Shown piece after piece: positions 9,631 through 18,923 of a DNA stretch of 64,000 nt. Positions within the stretch are counted from its first letter, which is position 1. Each line of letters begins with the position of its first letter. This stretch comes from Natronococcus sp. A-GB7 (GTDB lineage Archaea > Halobacteriota > Halobacteria > Halobacteriales > Natrialbaceae), in NCBI RefSeq assembly GCF_029688865.1, contig NZ_JARUKV010000007.1, positions 115,124 through 179,123 on the forward strand, in the 5' to 3' direction. The notes beneath the pieces were generated by a model. The model was given only the letters and a program-made list of their open reading frames with translations. It was not told where the DNA came from and made no database searches. The position numbers were made by a program, and so were the translations under genes.

Positions 9631-9698
9631 GTCGGAAGTGAAGGGAACGGTCGCCCGAGCGAGTTCCGCGAAAGTCCGATTCACCCGGCACGGCAAAC

Positions 9699-10121
9699 TC
9701 ACGCGTCAGCCGCATCGGAACCGCTGTTCGGGCCGAACAGCGGTAAGTCGACCTCGATTGTGTCGTACCAGACTGTCGGCCGCCTGGCAGTGCCACGTTC
9801 CTCGAAGTCGATGAGCCCCAACGATTCGAGTTCGTTTAGATTTCGGTGGACCTGCCGAACGTCACGATTGACCAACCGAGCGGTCTCTCGAATGCCCGCC
9901 GGTTCCTCGGTGGCGATCGTTCGGAGCAACTCGAGATTCTTCGGTCGCGTGACCTGGTGAAGTTGCTCCGGATCGTGGAACGTACACTCGAAGTACGGGT
10001 CGACGTCGTCACCGTCGTCGATTGCACGGAGCGTCTCCTCAGTTCGGGTCGTATTGCTCCGTTCAAACCGGATATGCAGGACGCGCTCCGTGTCGGTCGG
10101 GTTAGTTCCAGTCGTGGCCAT
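9699..10121 (-). CDS. Winged-helix regulator, probable antitoxin
   Basis: A 140-residue transcription regulator with a winged helix at roughly residues 60-115: KNLELLRTIATEEPAGIRETARLVNRDVRQVHRNLNELESL reads as helix, turn and recognition helix, followed by a short wing with GTARRPTVWYDTIEV. Its start overlaps the end of the upstream TumE-like gene by 20 bases on the same strand, so the two are translated together. In this family the HTH protein is the likely antitoxin and autorepressor of a TumE-type pair. A perfect palindrome upstream of the pair is a candidate operator. Confidence 0.8.
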   Translation of the reverse strand: MATTGTNPTDTERVLHIRFERSNTTRTEETLRAIDDGDDVDPYFECTFHDPEQLHQVTRPKNLELLRTIATEEPAGIRETARLVNRDVRQVHRNLNELESLGLIDFEERGTARRPTVWYDTIEVDLPLFGPNSGSDAADA

Positions 10122-10416
10122 AATCGTTTACCTCGGTTTTGAACTGTTGGTACAGGGGTAGTATTCCGTCAAAGTCGACTTCCTCGACGGTACCATCCTG
10201 AGTATGCTTGTGGTGGCGTGTCGAGCCGGGATGGTCCGGAAAGTTATCGTATCGGATCAGTGTCTCGCCCTCGAGGGTGCCGTACTGCAAACTGTATTTT
10301 ACGCCGTCCGGATACCGATCCGATTCGGGGACATCCCACGCTCGGACTTCTGCATATCGCTCACCGAAGTTCTCTCGCTCGCGTAGGAGCAACGTCCCCG
10401 ACTCGTCGTCTCCCAT
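10102..10416 (-). CDS. TumE-like (DUF6516) toxin candidate
   Basis: A 104-residue small protein matching, from memory, the DUF6516/TumE toxin family: a beta-rich core with EVRAWDVPES, DGVKYSLQYG and ETLIRYDNFPDHPGSTRHHKH, where the Y-D-N and clustered histidines are typical, then a helix ending DILPLYQQF-like (residues GILPLYQQFKTEVNDYGHDW). It is the first gene of the pair with the HTH protein that overlaps its 3' end. The start at 10416 has a palindromic TATA region about 20-36 bases upstream, consistent with leaderless transcription. Toxicity is inferred from family and arrangement, not seen. Confidence 0.7.
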   Translation of the reverse strand: MGDDESGTLLLRERENFGERYAEVRAWDVPESDRYPDGVKYSLQYGTLEGETLIRYDNFPDHPGSTRHHKHTQDGTVEEVDFDGILPLYQQFKTEVNDYGHDWN

Positions 10417-10435
10417 CGGCTGTTGCTATCATCTA

Positions 10436-10452
10436 CAACAGTATAACTGTTG
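10436..10452. promoter_or_regulatory. Palindromic operator over the TA promoter
   Basis: CAACAGTATAACTGTTG is a perfect inverted repeat of two 7-base arms around ATA. Its centre is 28 bases before the start codon of the TumE-like gene, exactly where a leaderless haloarchaeal promoter would have its TATA box, and its middle reads AGTATAACT. A dimer of the winged-helix protein bound here would block TBP, as expected for autorepression. Confidence 0.6.
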
Positions 10453-10716
10453 CTCCCAGCTCCAACACTAGCCGCTGTTCCGCCCGCCACCATCGACTAA
10501 TCGGAGCCTTCGATTCCGATGCAAGACATGGGACTACCATGGGTAGTACCTGGTCAGGTCTGTCGGGAGTTGCACGTGTGGCGACGCCGCGGCAGCTCTC
10601 GACTCGTCTCCTTCTCGACTATTCTGGATCAACTCTGTTAGATGCGTTGTGGATGGCACACCAACAGCAGCGTCGCCGCCACATCGCGTGAAAGCCGCAG
10701 AACGGAGGATTGGTCC
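10453..10716. other. Intergenic region without a credible gene
   Basis: Together with the operator and short leader this forms a gap of about 300 bases between the toxin gene start and the end of ilvE. Open frames here are short and lack haloarchaeal codon bias. I see no transposase motif, tRNA or clear terminator. It may hold the 3' end of the ilvE transcript. Confidence 0.4.
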
Positions 10717-11646
10717 CTAGACGTACGTGAACCACTCGTCGTACTCGTCGGTGCGCCGTTCGACGACCTCGAAGAACTTTGACTGGATCTCCTCGGTGAC
10801 CGGACCGCGGCCGCCGTCGCCGATGACGACGTTGTCGACCTTCCGGATGGGGGTCACTTCTGCCGCCGAGCCGGTAAAGAACAGCTCGTCGGCGGTGTTG
10901 AGCTCGCCCCGCGAGATCGAGGCCCTGTCGTGGACGGTGTACCCCAGATCCTCCGCAAGCGTGATCACGGTTCGGCGGGTGATGCCGTCGAGGATCGACT
11001 CCGAGAGCCCGGGCGTGTAGATCTCGCCGTCCCGAACCATGAAGATGTTCTCGCCGGGCCCCTCGGCGACGTCGCCCTCCTTGTTCAACACGATCGCTTC
11101 GGCGTAACCGTTGCGTCGGGCCTCCTCGCCGGCCAGCAGGCTGTTGACGTACAGCCCCGTCGTCTTCGCGTTCGTCGGGACCTGGCTCGAGGCGTGTTTC
11201 CGCCACGAGGAGACCATCACTTCGATCCCGTTCTCGAGGGCATCCTCGCCGAGGTAGGCCCCCCACGGCCAGGCGGCGATCGCGATCCGCGTCGGACAGT
11301 CGCCCGGCCCCACGCCGAGGGTGTCGTAGCCGTAGAAGGCGATCGGACGGATGTAACAGGAGGCGAGATCCTGACGCTGAATGAGCTCGAGGGTCGCCTC
11401 GGTTAGCTCCTCGATATCGTGGTCGATCTCCATCTCGTAGGGTTTGGCGGACTGGTAGAGCCGTTCGATGTGTTCCTCCCAGCGGAAGATAGCGGGCCCC
11501 TTCTCGGTATCGTAACAGCGTGCCCCCTCGAAGATCCCCGTGCCGTAGTGAAGTCCGTGAGTCAGAACGTGGATCTGTGCGTCGTCCCAGTCGACGAACT
11601 CACCGTCCATCCAGATCGTGTCGACGTCCATCTCGTCGAATCCCAT
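10717..11646 (-). CDS. ilvE: Branched-chain amino acid aminotransferase
   Basis: A 309-residue class IV PLP aminotransferase catalysing the last step of leucine, isoleucine and valine synthesis. Motifs seen: HGLHYGTGIFEGARCY, the Schiff-base lysine in TNAKTTGLYVNSLLAGEEA, AIVLNKEGDVAEGPGENIF, and TADELFFTGSAAEVTPI near the C-terminus. The start at 11646 gives MGFDEMDVDTIWMDGEFVDW, and a TATA-like ACTTAGTA lies about 30 bases upstream. The longer frame to 11961 runs back over the copper gene and is not real. Single-gene unit. Confidence 0.95.
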   Translation of the reverse strand: MGFDEMDVDTIWMDGEFVDWDDAQIHVLTHGLHYGTGIFEGARCYDTEKGPAIFRWEEHIERLYQSAKPYEMEIDHDIEELTEATLELIQRQDLASCYIRPIAFYGYDTLGVGPGDCPTRIAIAAWPWGAYLGEDALENGIEVMVSSWRKHASSQVPTNAKTTGLYVNSLLAGEEARRNGYAEAIVLNKEGDVAEGPGENIFMVRDGEIYTPGLSESILDGITRRTVITLAEDLGYTVHDRASISRGELNTADELFFTGSAAEVTPIRKVDNVVIGDGGRGPVTEEIQSKFFEVVERRTDEYDEWFTYV

Positions 11647-11719
11647 GATCGTAGGTGTTGAAGACCACGGTACTAAGTGTTCGCTATTCGGGAAGCGGAA
11701 AGCGAGTCCCCTCGAGCGA

Positions 11720-13765
11720 TTAGTCGCGGTCGCGAACCCGGAGGGTTTCGACGGCAACCGCAACCGTTCCGACGACGGCGACCGCAACGGCGCCGAACTG
11801 GAGGAAGACGGCGAACGCCGAGTCGTCGCTATCGCCGCCGTGATCGTGAGCGTCCTCGTGGTCGTGGGCGTCGTCCCCGTGGTCGTGGGCGTCGTCGCTG
11901 TCGTGATCGTGGGCGTCATCGCCATGGTCGTGGTCTCCGTGGCCGTCGGGTGAGACGGCAATCACGTCGACCCACTCGCTGACGTACGAGCCGTCGGGCG
12001 CACCGGTTACCCGCAGCTCCCAGCGGCCGTCGTCGGCGAGGGGCTGGACCGTGGCGTACGTGCCGTCGTCGGTCTCCTCGAGTTCGACCTCGATCTCGGT
12101 CCCGTCCTCGCTGCTCGCGAGCAACCGAACGGCCTGGTCCGAGGCCATCGGCTCGCCGTCGGCGTCGAGGAACGCGACCTCGAAGACGATCGGTTCGTCC
12201 GCCTCGAGCACGAAGTAGTCGTCCCCGTCGGCCTCCTCGGCGGCCGGGAACGCGCCGATCTCGAGGAGACCGTCGTCGTACTCGCGTTCGATCGTCGATT
12301 CGACGAGGTCCTCCCCCTCTGCGACGGCGGCCGTCGGTGCCGACGTGAGCAGCCCCGACAGCAGGAGGACGGCGACGAGGACGAGCAGCTCGAGTCGGAT
12401 CGCTCGACCGATCGTCCGCAGCTGGCCGTCCTCCGAAGCGGAGCCACCGTCCGTGCTCGTCGGCCGCGAGGGAGCTGCCGTATCCGCACCGCCCGACGGC
12501 TCGAGCCGACTCAGAAGGACGAATCGCGTCGCGCCGCCCAGTCCGAGTGCGATCGCGATCAGCGCCAGCTTCGCGACGAGGGTCAGCCCGTACGTGGTGT
12601 CGGTGAGGCCGTCCGCTTCGGGAACGTGCCAGGAGGCGAGGACGAACCCCGTCGCCACGACGAGGGTGACACCGCTCAGTGCGAGGATCGAGAATCGCCG
12701 GATCGCATCGGCGACGAGGGTGGCTCGGTCGCCGACCGCAGTCTCTCGGGCCGTCGGAACGACGGCGAGAGCGAGCACCGCCAGCCCGCCGATCCAGAGC
12801 CCGGCACCGACGATGTGAACGAAGTCGACGATCGTTCCCTGAAGGCGATCGATCGCCGTCGCCGAGTGGCTCGTCCAGGCGACCGTTCCCGCGAGGGCGA
12901 GCGCTCCGACGAACGTGGCGACGAGCGCGGGCCGACGGGCACCGCCTCGGCTCCGTCGGACGACGACCGCGGTGACGAGCGCCGCCACGGCGAGCTGTGC
13001 GAGCCAGGCCTGCCCGAGCGGCGTTTCGACGAACTGCGAGACGGTGTCGACAGAGAGCGGACCCAGGTTCGTGCTCCGGGCGAGCCCGAGTACGAGTGCG
13101 CTCGCGAAGGTGAGGACCGCGGCGCCGACGAGCAGTCGGCCGATTCGTCGGTCGAGGGAGGCCCGCCGATCGCCGGCGCCTCGAGCGAAAACGGGTCCGG
13201 CAGCGACGGCCGCCGCCGCTGGAATTCCGACTAGACCGACGATTCCGACGAGTAACAGCCCCTTCGAACCCGCTTCGATCGGCGCGATCGATTCGTCGGT
13301 CTCGTCTTCCTCGTGCGATTCGAGCACCGCGTCGCGATCGAGGGGTTCGTCGCCGACGGCGAAGAAGAACGAGCCCGACGTGGTGTGGCCGTCGTCGGCG
13401 AGGATCTCCCAGTCGACCGCGTACATCCCCTCCTCGTCGGCGTCTTCGATCGGCACGCGAACGATCTGGCTGTCGCCGGGGTCGATCTCGGGTTCGGCCG
13501 AGACGACCTCACCGTTCGGGCCCTCGACGGTGATGTCGGCGTTGACGACGCCGTCACCCGAGAAGTAGAGGGTGACCTCCTCGGGGACGTCATCGACCTG
13601 CTCGCCGTTCGCTGGGTTCGATTCGCTCAGGTAGGCGTGGGCCGCAACCGGCGTCGCCACCAGCGCCATCGCGAGGCCGGCGACGACGAGACACGCGAGT
13701 ATCGCCGCGAGAAGCGACCGGCGAGGGGGCGAGTCGTGTTCGCCGAGCGACGATATCGCGTCCAT
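11720..13765 (-). CDS. CopC-CopD fusion copper protein with His-rich loop
   Basis: A 681-residue membrane protein. An N-terminal signal helix (about residues 18-42) ends before AHAYLSESNPANGE, the CopC start whose first histidine is a copper ligand; the CopC domain ends with DDGHTTSGSFFFAVG. A CopD-like part follows with about eight membrane helices (roughly residues 170-470), including conserved FVHIVGAGLWIGG and SWHVPEADG. After a last soluble domain (about 490-620) comes a run of His/Asp repeats near residues 625-650 and a C-terminal helix. CopCD proteins bind and import or handle copper at the membrane. It is 3 bases after the beta-propeller lipoprotein gene, so the two are one operon. 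The His-rich loop probably lies outside the cell. Confidence 0.9.
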   Translation of the reverse strand: MDAISSLGEHDSPPRRSLLAAILACLVVAGLAMALVATPVAAHAYLSESNPANGEQVDDVPEEVTLYFSGDGVVNADITVEGPNGEVVSAEPEIDPGDSQIVRVPIEDADEEGMYAVDWEILADDGHTTSGSFFFAVGDEPLDRDAVLESHEEDETDESIAPIEAGSKGLLLVGIVGLVGIPAAAAVAAGPVFARGAGDRRASLDRRIGRLLVGAAVLTFASALVLGLARSTNLGPLSVDTVSQFVETPLGQAWLAQLAVAALVTAVVVRRSRGGARRPALVATFVGALALAGTVAWTSHSATAIDRLQGTIVDFVHIVGAGLWIGGLAVLALAVVPTARETAVGDRATLVADAIRRFSILALSGVTLVVATGFVLASWHVPEADGLTDTTYGLTLVAKLALIAIALGLGGATRFVLLSRLEPSGGADTAAPSRPTSTDGGSASEDGQLRTIGRAIRLELLVLVAVLLLSGLLTSAPTAAVAEGEDLVESTIEREYDDGLLEIGAFPAAEEADGDDYFVLEADEPIVFEVAFLDADGEPMASDQAVRLLASSEDGTEIEVELEETDDGTYATVQPLADDGRWELRVTGAPDGSYVSEWVDVIAVSPDGHGDHDHGDDAHDHDSDDAHDHGDDAHDHEDAHDHGGDSDDSAFAVFLQFGAVAVAVVGTVAVAVETLRVRDRD

Positions 13766-13768
13766 CGG

Positions 13769-15031
13769 TTATCGGATTCTGCTGGTGTATCCGGTGCCGG
13801 AATCGCCGACGTACTGGACCGTATCGACGCCCTCCTCGACCTCGACGTGGTCGACGACCTCCTGGGCTTCCATGTCGAGGATCGCGACGATCCCGTCGGC
13901 ATCGGCGGGGCTGATGAAGTAGCCGCCGCCCTCGACGCCGGATCGGTGGAGGAAGGGGGCGTCCTCCGGGCGCTCGATGTCACCGATCTCGAGGGTTTCG
14001 ACGACCTCCGCCGCCTCGACGTCGATGACCGATGCCTCGTCGGTCTGAGTGTGTGCGGTGAACGCGTACAGCGTCCCGTCATCGCTCTCGTGGTACCGGA
14101 GCGCGTCCGGGCCTTCGTCGACGTCGACGACACCGAGCTCGTCGCTGTCCTCGCTCGTCGCGTCGAGGAATCGAATACTGTTGCCGTCGAGGACGCCCAG
14201 TACCGCCTCGTCCGGCGAGAGGTACATCCCGCCCGCGAACTCGAGGTACTCGACGACCTCGTCGCTCTCGGTGTCGACGACGGCGGTCTCGTCGCCGTGC
14301 TCGAAGTACGCCAGCTCCGTCTCGGGGGCGTAGGCCTTGTAGTGGGTTCCCTCCTCCTCGTTCTCGAGTTCGATGTAGTCGGTTCGCTCGTACCCCTCGA
14401 GGTCGATGACCAGCGCCGCGGGGTCGTTGACGTTCGTCGCGTACCCCATCGAACCCATGTCCTCGTGGTAGAGCAGCTTGCCGTGGCCCTCCGCCTCGAG
14501 GCCCGATTCGACGATCTCGGTGACCTCGTGGGAGGTGGTGTCGATGACGTAGAACGTGCCCTCGTCGTCGGCGTGAGCCCACATCTCGTCGTCGTTCGGG
14601 TGATACATGTGCGTCGGATCCGGGCCGATATCGACCTCGTCGACGATCTCGTGGTTCTCGGTGTCGATGACGAGCACCTGCGATGGCGACTCTCTGAGGA
14701 CGTAGATCTCGCCGTAGTCGGCCGTGATCCGCGGGTCGCCCCATCCCTCGTCCTCGAGTCCGTCGGTGATCTCGTCGACGACCTCGCCGTCCTCGGGATC
14801 GATGACCGCGATCGTGTTCGGCGCGAAGGCGTAGATCAGTCCCTCGCCGTCGCCGTTCTCGCTGTCGGTCTCCGACTCCTCGTCGTCGCCGTCGTGGTCG
14901 TCGTGATCGTCACCCGCTTCGTCACCGTCGTCGCCGTCCTCGCCATTCTCACCAGCACAGCCCGCGATACCGACGACGAGTCCGCTTCCAGCTACCTGTA
15001 CGAAACGCCGTCGCTTGACCGATCGGTCCAT
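13769..15031 (-). CDS. YVTN beta-propeller lipoprotein, copper operon partner
   Basis: A 420-residue exported lipoprotein. The signal SVKRRRFVQVAGSGLVVG followed by IAGC has a twin-arginine motif and lipobox, so Tat export and anchoring are likely. A long Asp/Glu/His linker follows (about residues 30-58, with HDDHDG), then seven or so repeats of the YVTN type such as IAVIDPEDGEVVDEI, VLVIDTENHEIVDEV, FYVIDTTSHEVTEIV, TAVVDTESDEVVEYL and ASVIDVEAAEVVETL. First gene of an operon with the CopC-CopD fusion, stop and start separated by 3 bases. A strongly AT-rich promoter lies near 15100-15114. It may scaffold or sense metal outside the cell; that role is inferred. Confidence 0.88.
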   Translation of the reverse strand: MDRSVKRRRFVQVAGSGLVVGIAGCAGENGEDGDDGDEAGDDHDDHDGDDEESETDSENGDGEGLIYAFAPNTIAVIDPEDGEVVDEITDGLEDEGWGDPRITADYGEIYVLRESPSQVLVIDTENHEIVDEVDIGPDPTHMYHPNDDEMWAHADDEGTFYVIDTTSHEVTEIVESGLEAEGHGKLLYHEDMGSMGYATNVNDPAALVIDLEGYERTDYIELENEEEGTHYKAYAPETELAYFEHGDETAVVDTESDEVVEYLEFAGGMYLSPDEAVLGVLDGNSIRFLDATSEDSDELGVVDVDEGPDALRYHESDDGTLYAFTAHTQTDEASVIDVEAAEVVETLEIGDIERPEDAPFLHRSGVEGGGYFISPADADGIVAILDMEAQEVVDHVEVEEGVDTVQYVGDSGTGYTSRIR

Positions 15032-15175
15032 ACTCGACTCTACTCCCGATCGACTACGTTCGTTCTGGTGCGATTATCGAAACTACCGCAAGATCGAGAA
15101 AATAAAATATTTCCTCCGGATGTATGTTCGCCTGTCGGCTCTCGAGGCGTCGAACTAGACGTTCAACTTCCGTTG

Positions 15176-15703
15176 CTACTTCGAACTCGGTTCTCCCTCG
15201 AGGAGTCCGTCGACGAGGCGAGTAAACCGGTCGAGCAGCCGGTCGGGAACGGTCGGTTCGACCGTCGACAGCAGTTCGCCGGTCTGCTCGGGGTTCGCCA
15301 GTCGGAGAACGACTCGATTGCGCTCGTCGTAGCTCTTCTCGACGACCTCTTGCTCGACCAGGCGGTCGAGGTGGTACTCGAGCGTGCTTCGGGCGATCCC
15401 GAGCGCGTCGGTGACCGCACCCGGCCCCGTCGGCTCGTGTTCGATCAGGTGGACGACGATCTCGCGGGCGGTTTCGCGCCGGAACAGCGCCAACATCGCC
15501 CGCTCGCGTTCGTCGTGCGTCGGCGGGTAGTAGTGGGTCCGGCCGTAGAACTCGCCGCGTACGAGTTCGCCGTCGTCGATGAGCCGGCGGACGTGGTACT
15601 GGATCTGCCCCGGCGCGAACGCCGACTCCCTGACGAGTTCGTTGAAGTGGATGCCGGCGTTGGCGTGGACGTGCGTTCTGATCTGTCGTCGCGTATCGGA
15701 CAT
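15176..15703 (-). CDS. Two-winged-helix transcription regulator
   Basis: A 175-residue protein with two ArsR-like winged helices in tandem: one at about residues 5-55 (HANAGIHFNELVRESAFAPG then QIQYHVRRLIDDGELV) and one at about 75-130 (LIEHEPTGPGAVTDALGI then ARSTLEYHLDRLVEQEVV). Such proteins are common haloarchaeal repressors. The start at 15703 gives MSDTRRQIRTHV; the longer frame is unlikely. It sits directly upstream of the copper operon on the same strand, 144 bases away, and could control it; no cysteine metal site is visible, so this is inferred only from position. Confidence 0.85.
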   Translation of the reverse strand: MSDTRRQIRTHVHANAGIHFNELVRESAFAPGQIQYHVRRLIDDGELVRGEFYGRTHYYPPTHDERERAMLALFRRETAREIVVHLIEHEPTGPGAVTDALGIARSTLEYHLDRLVEQEVVEKSYDERNRVVLRLANPEQTGELLSTVEPTVPDRLLDRFTRLVDGLLEGEPSSK

Positions 15704-15866
15704 ATGGAACGGATCACCGAAATTCCGGCCGAACCGGCTGTTACTGCCGGCTAGCCGTCCGGTACTAATAACGGTTTCCGATCCCCCGTGTGGCGCTGAG
15801 GCGGTCGGTGCTCCTCCCGTGACCGAAGAACATAGGTAACGTTCCGACCGACGTAGAGATGCGGAG

Positions 15867-16217
15867 ATGCACCACACGAATCCGTTCGATCTCGGATGGC
15901 TGGATCCGCAGGTAGCTCCAGTTTTGCTCGTCGTGATCGTTCTGGCAGTGCTCTGTACGGCGGTGCTGTTTTGCTGTGGCGTCGTCGCGTATCTGCGGCG
16001 ACGGTCGACTCGCTATCTCCTGATTACGATCGTTCTCGGTTTGCTCCTGGTCCGGTCGCTGGTCGGGCTCTGTACCGTCTTCGGGATCGTACCGATGAGC
16101 GCACACCACCTCCTCGAGCACGGTATCGACGTCTCGATCGCCGTGTTGGTCCTGTACGCGGTCTACCGGAGCGGGCCAGGAGCCGAGCGGACGCAGTTCG
16201 AGACCGACGGTAACTGA
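15867..16217 (+). CDS. Small membrane protein, unknown function
   Basis: A 116-residue protein with three hydrophobic helices: about residues 17-42 (VLLVVIVLAVLCTAVLFCCG), 50-73 (LLITIVLGLLLVRSLVGL) and 85-103. It has an extracellular-looking N-terminus with paired histidines and a short charged C-terminus. The shape resembles the small haloarchaeal membrane proteins often found beside ArsR-type regulators; here it is divergent from the two-winged-helix regulator with 163 bases between them. I do not assign a function. Confidence 0.8.
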   Translation: MHHTNPFDLGWLDPQVAPVLLVVIVLAVLCTAVLFCCGVVAYLRRRSTRYLLITIVLGLLLVRSLVGLCTVFGIVPMSAHHLLEHGIDVSIAVLVLYAVYRSGPGAERTQFETDGN

Positions 16218-16226
16218 CGACCGAAA

Positions 16227-16919
16227 TCAGTCCAGTCGCTCGAGGACGTCCCGGCCCTCGAGGTAGACGTAGTCGTAGCGGTCGGCGTAGGCGCGGGCGT
16301 CGGCGGGAGTGAGCGCCTTGCCGGTCTGGTCGTCTAACATCTCGCAGACGACGACCGCGGGCGGGAGGTCGGCGGCGTCGGCGAGCGCGAGGCCGAGTTC
16401 GGTGTGGCCCTCCCGCTGGGCGAGCAGGTCGGGAGCCGCTTTCAGGAGGTGGACGTGACCGGGGACGCGAAACTCCGTCGCGAACTCGGTCGCCGACGGC
16501 TCGCCCGCGGCCTCGCCCAGCGTCCGAATCGTCAGCGAGCGATCCGCGTCGGTGATCCCGGTGTAGGTGTCGCGGTGGTTGACCGTCAGCGAGAACGACG
16601 AGCGCTCGTCGTAGCCGAGTTCGTGGTCGGCCGCGGCGGGATGATCGATCTCCTCGGTGTAGAAGGGGAGATCGAACGCCTCCGCGACCTCGTGAGCGAG
16701 GGCGACACAGACCAGCCCGCCGGCGTCGTTTCGCATGTGGGCGACGGCGTCGGGCGTGACCGCGTCGGCGTGGTAGATGATATCGGTCTCGCCCTCGCGG
16801 TCGGCCGCGTCGTGGACCAGCACCGGCTCGCCGGCACGCAGCGACTCGAGGGCGCGTTCGAACGCCGCCGGGGCCTGTCCGCCCGCGCCGGCGTTCGCGC
16901 TGGCGTGGCGCCCGGTCAT
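16227..16919 (-). CDS. ribB: 3,4-dihydroxy-2-butanone-4-phosphate synthase
   Basis: A 230-residue enzyme converting ribulose 5-phosphate to 3,4-dihydroxy-2-butanone 4-phosphate and formate for riboflavin synthesis. The catalytic acidic loop is present in [18 protein letters not shown], and the second signature in [20 protein letters not shown]. The N-terminal 20 residues are a short haloarchaeal extension. Its ATG overlaps the TGA of rbkR by 4 bases, so it is translationally coupled to the regulator/kinase gene. Confidence 0.95.
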   Translation of the reverse strand: MTGRHASANAGAGGQAPAAFERALESLRAGEPVLVHDAADREGETDIIYHADAVTPDAVAHMRNDAGGLVCVALAHEVAEAFDLPFYTEEIDHPAAADHELGYDERSSFSLTVNHRDTYTGITDADRSLTIRTLGEAAGEPSATEFATEFRVPGHVHLLKAAPDLLAQREGHTELGLALADAADLPPAVVVCEMLDDQTGKALTPADARAYADRYDYVYLEGRDVLERLD

Positions 16920-17623
16920 CGGCGATCACCCACGGTGACCGTCACGCGGTCCCCGTCTTCGAGGTCGATCTCCTCCCGGAGTTTCTCGGGAGCGATGACT
17001 TCGAGCTGGTCCTCGTCGTGGTGAGTGCGCTCGGGGGCGATGATGTGAGCCTCCTCGTAGCGCTCCCCGTCGGCGGTCTCGACGATCGCGGGGTGACAGA
17101 CCGCGGGCCCGTAGGTTCGATCCTCGTCCTCCCAGCCGTCGATCGACACCGGCTCGAGGGAGGCCATCGCGCTCCGGCGACGAACGCTGTCCTCCCGGAG
17201 GTCGACGTTCAGGGTGCCGGGAAACGGCTCGTACCCCAAGCGCTCGGCGAACTGGCGTTTGTACCCCGACAGCGAGATGTAGTGGCGACCCTCGCCCATC
17301 CCGCTGGTGACGGTACCCTCGAGTTCGACCTCCGGGTCGCTCTCGAAGATCCGCCGGTAGTCCTCGTACTCGGCGTGGAGGGCCCGTTCGCCCGCGTCCG
17401 TAACCGCGACCCACTGGCCGTCGCTGACGGTGTCGCGCTCGAGCAGGTCCGACGCTTCGAGGCGCTGGAGTCGGCGCGAGGCCGTCTGGTTCGACGCCTC
17501 GAGTCGGTCCGCGAGGCGGGAACAGGAGATCTTGACGTCACCCTCGAGCCCGCCTTCGAGCGCGAGGAGCTTGAGAACGGCGAGTTCGTCGTGGCCGACG
17601 GCGGACTCGGCTGACACTGACAT
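16916..17623 (-). CDS. rbkR: Bifunctional HTH regulator / CTP-dependent riboflavin kinase
   Basis: A 235-residue RbkR-type protein. Residues 1-90 form a winged helix ([20 protein letters not shown] then [13 protein letters not shown]), and residues about 100-235 form the archaeal CTP-dependent riboflavin kinase, with [28 protein letters not shown] and [10 protein letters not shown]. It makes FMN and, in this family, controls riboflavin genes. The start at 17623 is preferred to 17650, because a TATA-like TTTTGAG lies about 28 bases before it. Coupled by a 4-base overlap to ribB. Autoregulation is expected from the family, but I could not pick out the operator with confidence. Confidence 0.93.
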   Translation of the reverse strand: MSVSAESAVGHDELAVLKLLALEGGLEGDVKISCSRLADRLEASNQTASRRLQRLEASDLLERDTVSDGQWVAVTDAGERALHAEYEDYRRIFESDPEVELEGTVTSGMGEGRHYISLSGYKRQFAERLGYEPFPGTLNVDLREDSVRRRSAMASLEPVSIDGWEDEDRTYGPAVCHPAIVETADGERYEEAHIIAPERTHHDEDQLEVIAPEKLREEIDLEDGDRVTVTVGDRR

Positions 17624-17810
17624 ACCTAGAAAATTCGCGGGGGAACTCAAAAGCGTATCGGATGTGGAATGCGTAACAGAACTGTGATGCAGTTGGCGAC
17701 CGTTTATTCGGTTCGGACTGAACGTCAGCCCGACGTCGGTAAAAGACCTCCGGCTAACACCTTCGCCGCCGGGTGCGTCGACGGGCCGACTGTACGGGTC
17801 GACAGTCTGC

Positions 17811-18842
17811 TCAATCCCCCGTGACAGGATCGCGCGCCCAGAACTCGCTGCCCTGCTCGAGCTTGGGCACCCACGTCTCCTCGTCCTTCGCGAGCAGCGT
17901 CACGCGCGAGGGGGGAACGCCCCGGAGTTCGGTGAACTCGGGCATATACTCCTGTACTCGCTCGGTGAAGTCGACGACCTCCTCGTGGTCGGGCATCGAC
18001 GAGCGGTCGAGTCGCCCCTGGGAGTGGCCGACGTGCATGTACGCCTTCAGCTCGATGAAGTCGGGGTCGGCCTGCTGGTAGAAGCCGGCGTACCAGTCGG
18101 GGTGGTGCATGTTCTCGCCCTTGACCAGCGTCGTCCGCAGGACGGTCCGCGTTTCGTCCTTCTGCCGGAGGACGTCCATCGTCTCGAGCAGCCGATCCCA
18201 GGCGTCGTCCTCGACGGGCTTGACCACCTGGTCGAAGGTGTGGCGTTCGGCGGCGTCGACGCTGACGTACAGCTGGGTCGGGTCACAGTCCCGGAGCACC
18301 TCGGGACGGGTTCCGTTCGAGACGAGGAAGGTGGTGATGTCCCGGTCGTGGAAGGCCTCGAGCAGCTCCGGCAGGTAGGGGTACAGCGTCGGCTCGCCGT
18401 CCAGCGAGATGGCGACGTGACGGGGCTCCATCGCCTCCTCGAAGACCTCGCGGGGGACCTCGTCGTTCCCCCCGAAGCCCGACAGCAGCTTCTTCTGGAG
18501 TCGGATCGAGGCGTCGACGACCGCCTCGGGGTCGTCCCACTCGACGTCGCCCAGCTCGTAGGCGTGGCCCCGGTGGTCGCGCCAGCAGAAGACGCAGCGC
18601 TCGTTGCACTTGACGACGGGCGTCATCTGGATACAGCGGTGGGACTGGATCCCGTAGAAGACGTTCTTGTAACACCGTCCCTCTCCCCGGAGGGCGTTTG
18701 CCGTCCAGCCGCAGGTCTGGGCCGCGGTGTGGTTCTCGCTGTGGTAGTTCGGGCTCGAGACCTGTGCGGGGGTGTCATCGGTTCCCCCGTCGTCGGCCTC
18801 GGTCGTCCCCGACCCGGTCGCGGGATCCGCGGAGTCGCTCAT
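17811..18842 (-). CDS. taw1: 4-demethylwyosine synthase TYW1 (Taw1)
   Basis: A 343-residue radical SAM enzyme that forms the tricyclic 4-demethylwyosine base at G37 of tRNA-Phe. The radical SAM cysteines are in [13 protein letters not shown], and a second set of cysteines ([17 protein letters not shown] near residue 44) fits the extra cluster of TYW1. [20 protein letters not shown] and [12 protein letters not shown] are typical. An acidic, low-complexity N-terminus of about 30 residues precedes the domain, as often in haloarchaea. Single gene; the 187 bases downstream to rbkR hold no gene. Confidence 0.95.
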   Translation of the reverse strand: MSDSADPATGSGTTEADDGGTDDTPAQVSSPNYHSENHTAAQTCGWTANALRGEGRCYKNVFYGIQSHRCIQMTPVVKCNERCVFCWRDHRGHAYELGDVEWDDPEAVVDASIRLQKKLLSGFGGNDEVPREVFEEAMEPRHVAISLDGEPTLYPYLPELLEAFHDRDITTFLVSNGTRPEVLRDCDPTQLYVSVDAAERHTFDQVVKPVEDDAWDRLLETMDVLRQKDETRTVLRTTLVKGENMHHPDWYAGFYQQADPDFIELKAYMHVGHSQGRLDRSSMPDHEEVVDFTERVQEYMPEFTELRGVPPSRVTLLAKDEETWVPKLEQGSEFWARDPVTGD

Positions 18843-18923
18843 GTTGACCTCCCTTTCGGCGGCGCGGGCAAAAGCCGTGTGGTGTCGGGAGCTACTCGAG
18901 GACGACGGGTCCGCTCGAGGACG

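Noticed and set aside
10453..10716. Possible transposase fragment between the TA pair and ilvE
   Set aside because: Short frames such as one ending near 10691 show no DDE or HUH motif.
13313..15754. Open frame of 813 codons on the plus strand
   Set aside because: Antisense to the beta-propeller and CopC-CopD genes; composition is that of a shadow frame.
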